NCBI GenBank assembly: GCA_026786065.1
Contig: JAJAYS010000161.1
Coordinates: 1-9,097 of the forward strand
Direction: 5' to 3'
DNA length: 9,097 bases
From: Polaromonas sp.
GTDB taxonomy: Bacteria; Pseudomonadota; Gammaproteobacteria; Burkholderiales; Burkholderiaceae_C
Shown here: positions 5,361-9,097 of the stretch, piece by piece
Numbering within the stretch: position 1 is the stretch's first letter
Layout of the letters: each line of letters opens with the position of its first letter
Program-made: the position numbers and the translations under genes
The notes under the pieces: model-generated
What the model was told of the DNA's origin: nothing
What the model saw: only the letters and a program-made list of their open reading frames with translations
Databases searched by the model: none

Positions 5361-6263
5361 TCAGCTTTGCAGCGCCGCCTTCAATTTGGCGCCGATCTCG
5401 GGCTTGCCGGCAAACGGGTCGCTTGGGTTGCGCGCCTGCAGCAGGTCTTCAAGCCGGGTCTGCACAGAGGCTATGGCGTTGGGGTGGCTGTAAATGTAGA
5501 AGCGGTTCGCGGCGGTGGCGTCGAAAACCAGTTGCGCCACCTGCGCAGCGCTGACCCGGCCGGAACCAACCGCCTTGCCGGTCATGGCCTGCTGCACCCG
5601 CTGGCTCGGCGTGGCCGGTTCATCGGCCAGCGCAGCGGGCCGGTTGCGTTCGCTTCGGTCGATGCCGGTAGGCACAAAAAACGGGCACAGCACGCTGGCC
5701 CCGATCTGGTCGGTGACCAGTTTCAGGTCCTGGTAGAGCGTCTCGCTGAGCGACACCACCGCATGCTTGCTGACGTTGTACACGCCCATGTTGGGCGGGT
5801 TGATCAGCCCGGCCATGCTGGCGGTGTTGACGATGTGGCCGCGCCAGGCAGGGTCTTGTGCGGCTGCGGCCAGCATCATCGGCGTGAAGACCCGCACGCC
5901 GTGTGCCACGCCCATCAGGTTGACGCCAAGCACCCATTGCCAGTCGGCGGCGCAGGTCTCCCAGATCAGCCCACCAGCGCCGACACCGGCATTGTTGAAG
6001 ACCAGGTGCGGCGCGCCAAAGCGTGCCAACACCGCCTGCCCGAGCGCGTCCATCGCGTCGGCACTGGACACATCGACCCTGCAAGCCAACACTTCGGCAC
6101 CGGCCGCCTGCAGTTCGGCGCTGACCGCGTCCAGCGCGTCCTGCTGCACATCGACCAGCACCAGGCGCATGCCCAGGCGCGCGGCGATGCGCGCTGATTC
6201 GAGGCCAAAGCCGGAGCCGGCACCGGTCAGTACGGCGGTCTTTTTCTTGAAGTCGGTGATCAT
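5361..6263 (-). CDS. Short-chain dehydrogenase/reductase (SDR)
   Basis: A 300-residue classical SDR with a Rossmann fold from residue 6. The nucleotide-binding motif is TGAGSGFG (13-20). Asp38 at the end of beta strand 2 (LVLVD) favours NAD over NADP. NNAG is at 90-93, structural Asn115 in GVNLMG, and the catalytic set is Ser149, Tyr162 and Lys166 (VYNVSK). All catalytic residues are present, so an active oxidoreductase acting on an alcohol or ketone is expected; the substrate is not predictable. The C-terminus is about 40 residues longer than a minimal SDR (residues 255-300, with a YIYSHPNA stretch), which often shapes substrate specificity. AGGAG lies seven bases before ATG 6261-6263. The ElaA-like gene ends 51 bp upstream, which fits an operon with GST and ElaA. 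Confidence 0.93.
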   Translation of the reverse strand: MITDFKKKTAVLTGAGSGFGLESARIAARLGMRLVLVDVQQDALDAVSAELQAAGAEVLACRVDVSSADAMDALGQAVLARFGAPHLVFNNAGVGAGGLIWETCAADWQWVLGVNLMGVAHGVRVFTPMMLAAAAQDPAWRGHIVNTASMAGLINPPNMGVYNVSKHAVVSLSETLYQDLKLVTDQIGASVLCPFFVPTGIDRSERNRPAALADEPATPSQRVQQAMTGKAVGSGRVSAAQVAQLVFDATAANRFYIYSHPNAIASVQTRLEDLLQARNPSDPFAGKPEIGAKLKAALQS

Positions 6264-6314
6264 GCAAACGCTCCTGGAAAAATGGATTCTGCCAATGGGA
6301 AGACCGTGCCGACT

Positions 6315-6809
6315 TCAGCCTTGCCGCCCGGCGCCGGCATTTCCCGGCTCGCCAGCCTGGCGCAGCATTTCGATGTGCGCAATGCCGTCTTCCAGGTAAG
6401 ACTGGCTTGTCGGTTCAAAACTGTGCTGGCGGTAAAAGCCTTCGAGGCGCGCCTGCGCGCCTATGCGGATGGCCTGCTGGCCCCACTCGCGGACGGTGCA
6501 GTCCAGCGCCTGCCGCATCAGCGCATGGCCCAGGCCGGTACCGCGTGCCGAGGCGTGTGTGACCACCCGGCCTATGCTGGCCTCGACATATTTGGCGCCA
6601 GGCGGCAGGCAGCGTGCGTAGGCCAGCAGCCTGCCGTCGGCGGCGCTGCGGCCTTGCAAGTGCCAGGCCTGCGCGTCCAGACCGTCAAGGTCTTGAAAGG
6701 CACAAGCCTGCTCGACAACGAAAACCTCGCTGCGTAACGCAAGCACCTCGTAGAGTGCCGGCAGCGCCAGCGCCCCGAAAGGCTGGAAGCGCCAGCCGAT
6801 CTGGCTCAT
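6315..6809 (-). CDS. elaA: ElaA-type GNAT N-acetyltransferase
   Basis: 164 residues, cytoplasmic. The N-terminal LYEVLALRSEVFVVEQ (19-34) followed by FQDLDGLD (38-45) and an 'xHLQG' strand is the signature of ElaA family proteins. The acetyl-CoA pyrophosphate loop of GNAT enzymes is present as SIGRVVTHASARGTGLGHAL, with Arg-Gly-Thr-Gly-Leu-Gly at 89-94. GFYRQHSFEP (124-133) is the usual GNAT motif B region. It should transfer acetyl groups from acetyl-CoA to an amine; natural substrates of ElaA proteins are not established. Its ATG overlaps the TGA of the GST-like gene in an ATGA arrangement (6806-6809), so the two are translationally coupled. The last 14 residues are a low-complexity Gly/Ala tail. 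Confidence 0.9.
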   Translation of the reverse strand: MSQIGWRFQPFGALALPALYEVLALRSEVFVVEQACAFQDLDGLDAQAWHLQGRSAADGRLLAYARCLPPGAKYVEASIGRVVTHASARGTGLGHALMRQALDCTVREWGQQAIRIGAQARLEGFYRQHSFEPTSQSYLEDGIAHIEMLRQAGEPGNAGAGRQG

Positions 6810-7741
6810 GCCGGCGTGACTGCCCGCAGCACATAGCCGATGCGCGGGAAGTGCACGTTGACCTCGCCGGCACGCGCATCGATGCGGCGCAGCGTGAAGT
6901 GCATGCGGGTCGCGGCGATCAGCTCGCCTTCGGTTGTCTCAAGCCCGAAGCTCTCGGCCGCCACCGTGACCCGGCTGCCGAGCGCAATGCCGTGGTCGTC
7001 CTGAAAGCGGTCTTCGTGCAGCGGTGCAGGAGCGCAGGCCGCAGCGACGGCAATCGCTTCGGCGGCGCTGGACTCCTGCATATCGCCGTGGCCGATGGCC
7101 TGCATCCGGTCCAGCCACTCCAGAACTGCCGGGGTGGCGCTCAAAATGTCGTCCAGCACCGGCGTGCGCACCCGCGTGAACCACAGCGGGTGGCAGGCCG
7201 CGAAGTCGGCGATGCAGGGCGTCTCCCCCATCAAAAATGGCCAGTCGTCCAGCATGTCGGACAGGCGCCGCGCATACGATTTGTAGGCTGCGGCCGCGTC
7301 ATCCGGGCGCAGGCGCATCATGCCGCCGCTCATCGCCTTGCGGTCATTGCGAAAAGCGTCGGCCACCTCACGGGTTTTGCCGAACATCTGCTCGAAGCCC
7401 CGGGGTTGAAAGTTGTAGGCCATCGCGGTCCAGAACAGCGTGTGGTCGGCCCACTGGGCCAGAATGCGCGCCAGGCCCTTGCTCGGCTCCGGGTACAGCG
7501 TGGGCAGCGGCTGGCGGTGCTCCAGCACGTCGGCGATCAAGGCCGTGTCGCAGTAGATGTCTGCACCGATCTGCAAGACCGGCGTGCGGCGGTAGCCGCC
7601 GGTCAGCGCGTTAAGGTCGGGCTTTGGCGCGATGGCCGGTATGACCACCGACTTCCAGGCCAACTTTTTGTAGCCGAGCATCAACCGTACCTTCTCTGAA
7701 AACGGCGACGACGGGTAGTGGTGCAGGATCAATTCGCTCAT
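6806..7741 (-). CDS. Glutathione S-transferase-like protein with an extra C-terminal domain
   Basis: 311 residues. The N-terminal thioredoxin-like domain (2-80) shows LILHHYPSSPFSEKVRLML, with serines at 11, 12 and 15 where GSTs hold the catalytic Ser or Tyr. The cis-proline is Pro54 (RTPVLQIG), and Asp65-Thr66 (YCDTALIADVLE) is the glutathione gamma-glutamyl contact. An all-helical GST domain follows to about 215, with the folding motif GETPCIADFAA (172-182). About 90 further residues follow, which GSTs do not normally have. From 245 they look like a small beta-rich domain (GIALGSRVTVAAE, then GELIAATRMHFTLRRID and VNVHFPRIGYVLR). A role in glutathione conjugation, or in binding a hydrophobic ligand, is inferred. 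AGGGAAG precedes ATG 7739-7741. It overlaps the ElaA gene by 4 bp and is 235 bp from the oxidoreductase gene upstream. Confidence 0.88.
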   Translation of the reverse strand: MSELILHHYPSSPFSEKVRLMLGYKKLAWKSVVIPAIAPKPDLNALTGGYRRTPVLQIGADIYCDTALIADVLEHRQPLPTLYPEPSKGLARILAQWADHTLFWTAMAYNFQPRGFEQMFGKTREVADAFRNDRKAMSGGMMRLRPDDAAAAYKSYARRLSDMLDDWPFLMGETPCIADFAACHPLWFTRVRTPVLDDILSATPAVLEWLDRMQAIGHGDMQESSAAEAIAVAAACAPAPLHEDRFQDDHGIALGSRVTVAAESFGLETTEGELIAATRMHFTLRRIDARAGEVNVHFPRIGYVLRAVTPA

Positions 7742-7901
7742 GGTGCTTCCCTGTGGGTTGACTCAATTCGGAGGGCCTGCGCTGCAGAGTTGAGGAGGCC
7801 TGCATACGCCCTGCGGCCTGCGTTGGGCCGGGCTGGGAGGTCTGCTGCGCTTGTGCACTATTGATCCGGCTCAATGATGACTTTTTTTGATCCCCGAATT
7901 A

Positions 7902-7934
7902 CTCGCTCTCCCAATGGGAGAGGGTAGGAGCGAG
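7902..7934. repeat. REP-like GC-rich hairpin with two alternative stems
   Basis: CTCTCCC (7906-7912), loop AAT, GGGAGAG (7916-7922) is a perfect hairpin. CTCGCTC (7902-7908) can alternatively pair with GAGCGAG (7928-7934). The 'ctctccc...gggagaggg...gcgaggg' layout resembles short extragenic hairpins common in GC-rich proteobacteria. It lies between the oxidoreductase and GST genes. On the minus strand no T run follows, so it is not a classic terminator. A second small hairpin, GTCTG-CGATTT-CAGAC, follows at 7936-7951. Confidence 0.55.
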
Positions 7935-7976
7935 GGTCTGCGATTTCAGACTTCATTGGGCCGAATCAATAAGTGC

Positions 7977-8993
7977 CTAAACCAGTTTGACGATCTGTTT
8001 TCCGAAGTTCCGGCCTTTCAGCAGGCCCAGAAAAGCCTCGACCGCAGAATCCAGCCCGTCGGCGACCGACTCGCGTGGCTTGAGCTTGCCGCTGGCGACC
8101 AGCTCTGCCAGCTCTTTCAGCGCGGTGGGCCAGATATCCATGTGCTCTGAGACGATGAAGCCTTCGACGCGCAGGCGGCTGCGCAAAATCAGCGCCGGGT
8201 AGCTGATCGGGGTCGGCCGACCCTCGTAGCCGGCGATCATGCCGCACACGGCGATGCGGCCGAAGTCGTTCATGCGCGGCAGCATCGCGTCAAGCACCAT
8301 GCCGCCGACGTTCTCGAAATAGCCATCGACGCCAGACGGGCAGGCCTGCTGCAGCGCTGCCGACAGGCTGGCGGCGTCCGGGTGCAGCTTGTAATCGACA
8401 CAGGCGTCAAAGCCGAGTTCGGCGACGGCGTAGCGGCATTTGTCGGGTCCGCCAGCAATGCCGACGGCACGGCAACCGCGCGCTTTGGCCAGCGCCGCGA
8501 AGGCACTGCCGACCGCGCCGGTTGCGGCACTGACGACCACGGTTTGCCCGGTCTGCGGCTTGATGATCTGCGTCAGTCCGTACCAGGCCGTGACGCCCGG
8601 CATGCCGACCGCGCCGAGGTAATAGGACAGCGGCACCTGGCGGGTATCGACCTTGCGCAAGGCACCCGGCTCGTCGGCGCCCACCACGCTGTACTGCTGC
8701 CAGCCGCCCATGCCGACTACCTTGTCGCCAGGCGCAAATTTGGGCGACTGGCTCTCGACAACTTCGCCGGCCGTGCCGCCAATCATCACCGCGCCCAGCG
8801 CCTGCGGCGCGGCGTAGTTTTTGCTGTCGTTCATGCGGCCGCGCATGTAAGGGTCCAAGCTGAGGAAGTGGTGCCGCACCAGTACCTGGCCCGGTTGCAG
8901 CGGCGCGGTGTCGCTGGTGTCCATTTTGAAGTTGCTGGCTTGCGCTTCTGCGCTGGGGCGGTTGTCGAGCAGGACCTGGCTGGTGCGGGGCAT
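7977..8993 (-). CDS. Zinc-independent medium-chain NADPH-dependent oxidoreductase, CurA/prostaglandin reductase type
   Basis: 338 residues, the full length expected for this family, which reduces alpha,beta-unsaturated ketones and aldehydes with NADPH in the cytoplasm (E. coli CurA, mammalian LTB4 dehydrogenase). FLSLDPYMRGRM (43-54) is the family signature. The substrate-side segment is AVGMPGVTAWYGL (128-140). The nucleotide loop is VVVSAATGAVGS (152-163), and GGPDKC (181-186) with nearby Tyr/Lys provides the 2'-phosphate side. ENVGG (227-231) and the C-terminal GRNFGKQIVKL (327-337) are also typical. None of the zinc ligands of alcohol dehydrogenases is present. GGAG six bases before ATG 8991-8993 serves as ribosome binding site. 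The 235-bp gap to the GST-like gene, with a hairpin in it, suggests a separate transcript, though all neighbours share the strand. Confidence 0.93.
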   Translation of the reverse strand: MPRTSQVLLDNRPSAEAQASNFKMDTSDTAPLQPGQVLVRHHFLSLDPYMRGRMNDSKNYAAPQALGAVMIGGTAGEVVESQSPKFAPGDKVVGMGGWQQYSVVGADEPGALRKVDTRQVPLSYYLGAVGMPGVTAWYGLTQIIKPQTGQTVVVSAATGAVGSAFAALAKARGCRAVGIAGGPDKCRYAVAELGFDACVDYKLHPDAASLSAALQQACPSGVDGYFENVGGMVLDAMLPRMNDFGRIAVCGMIAGYEGRPTPISYPALILRSRLRVEGFIVSEHMDIWPTALKELAELVASGKLKPRESVADGLDSAVEAFLGLLKGRNFGKQIVKLV

Positions 8994-9036
8994 GGTGTCT
9001 CCAAAGAAAAATAGGGGGGATTGGAAGGCGATCTTT

Positions 9037-9093
9037 CGCTATTAAAAAAGTAGCTGCATACGCCCGTATTTGTTGGGCAATAAGGCTGTTTTG
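9037..9093 (+). repeat. Structured intergenic repeat, copy 3
   Basis: It starts cgctat at 9037, with GCTA facing TAGC around an A-rich loop (hairpin I). After exactly 23 bases comes acgccc, and hairpin II is GCCC (9062-9065), a nine-base loop, GGGC (9075-9078). The tail 'aataaggctgttttg' resembles the 'ttcaagcatttttg' tail of copy 1. It lies upstream of the oxidoreductase start and ends close to the edge of the window, so its right border is uncertain. Confidence 0.72.
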
Positions 9094-9097
9094 CTAA

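Noticed and set aside
5367..6197. 276-codon plus-strand open frame opposite the SDR
   Set aside because: It mirrors a gene with every SDR catalytic motif intact and itself has only biased composition.
6614..7699. 361-codon plus-strand open frame opposite the GST gene
   Set aside because: It is rich in Arg, Ala, Gln and His with no recognisable domain, as expected for the antisense of a GC-rich gene; the minus strand carries the GST and ElaA motifs.
1..9097. CRISPR array, defence system, insertion sequence, tRNA or rRNA gene
   Set aside because: I saw no regularly spaced repeat units, no transposase or nuclease motifs, no terminal inverted repeats with target duplications, and no tRNA- or rRNA-like sequence.

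Overview
This 9.1 kb stretch is GC-rich chromosomal DNA. Its gene families and codon use suggest a betaproteobacterium of the order Burkholderiales. The gctat...acgccc...gggc intergenic repeats resemble those I associate with Comamonadaceae such as Polaromonas and Rhodoferax. The assignment rests on protein character and repeat style only, not on a marker gene. I see no rRNA, tRNA, CRISPR array, insertion sequence or phage gene.

Left part (1-1430). The window opens with the last 53 codons of a plus-strand protein ending in a galactose-binding/discoidin-like (F5/8 type C) fold. It is convergent with a minus-strand NarL/LuxR-type response regulator (194-970). Upstream of the regulator lies an AT-rich island (about 38% GC over 1021-1200). 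It holds a small minus-strand reading frame of unknown function that ends 15 bp before the regulator.

Pseudogene block (1429-2096, minus). This is the wreck of a periplasmic molybdenum hydroxylase operon of the PaoABC (YagTSR) type. A twin-arginine leader is followed by an in-frame TGA. The [2Fe-2S] domain is then frameshifted just before its cysteine cluster, and after GRR the frame runs straight into the C-terminus of the large molybdopterin subunit. The rest of the small subunit, the whole FAD subunit and most of the large subunit appear to be deleted.

Plus-strand pair (2511-4415). An exported DUF4331 protein (528 aa) is followed 18 bp later by a 99-aa lipoprotein, very probably as one transcript. 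The 414 bp between the pseudogene and the DUF4331 start carry no convincing gene. They do hold a cluster of interleaved inverted repeats that could fold in the mRNA leader.

Right part (4701-8993, all minus). In transcription order: a zinc-free medium-chain NADPH oxidoreductase of the CurA type, then a glutathione S-transferase-like protein with an extra C-terminal domain, an ElaA-type acetyltransferase overlapping it by 4 bp, a short-chain dehydrogenase 51 bp further on, and a lipid-anchored DsbG/DsbC-like thioredoxin-fold protein. GST, ElaA and SDR look like one operon. The whole set fits redox and detoxification housekeeping, but no shared substrate can be read from the sequence.

Three copies of one structured intergenic repeat (1408, 4484, 9037) share exact internal spacing. 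One copy supplies the stop codon of the pseudogene remnant. I found no defence system or other clearly new machinery. The most informative items are the molybdenum hydroxylase deletion scar, the repeat family, the DUF4331-lipoprotein pair with its structured leader, and the GST extension.
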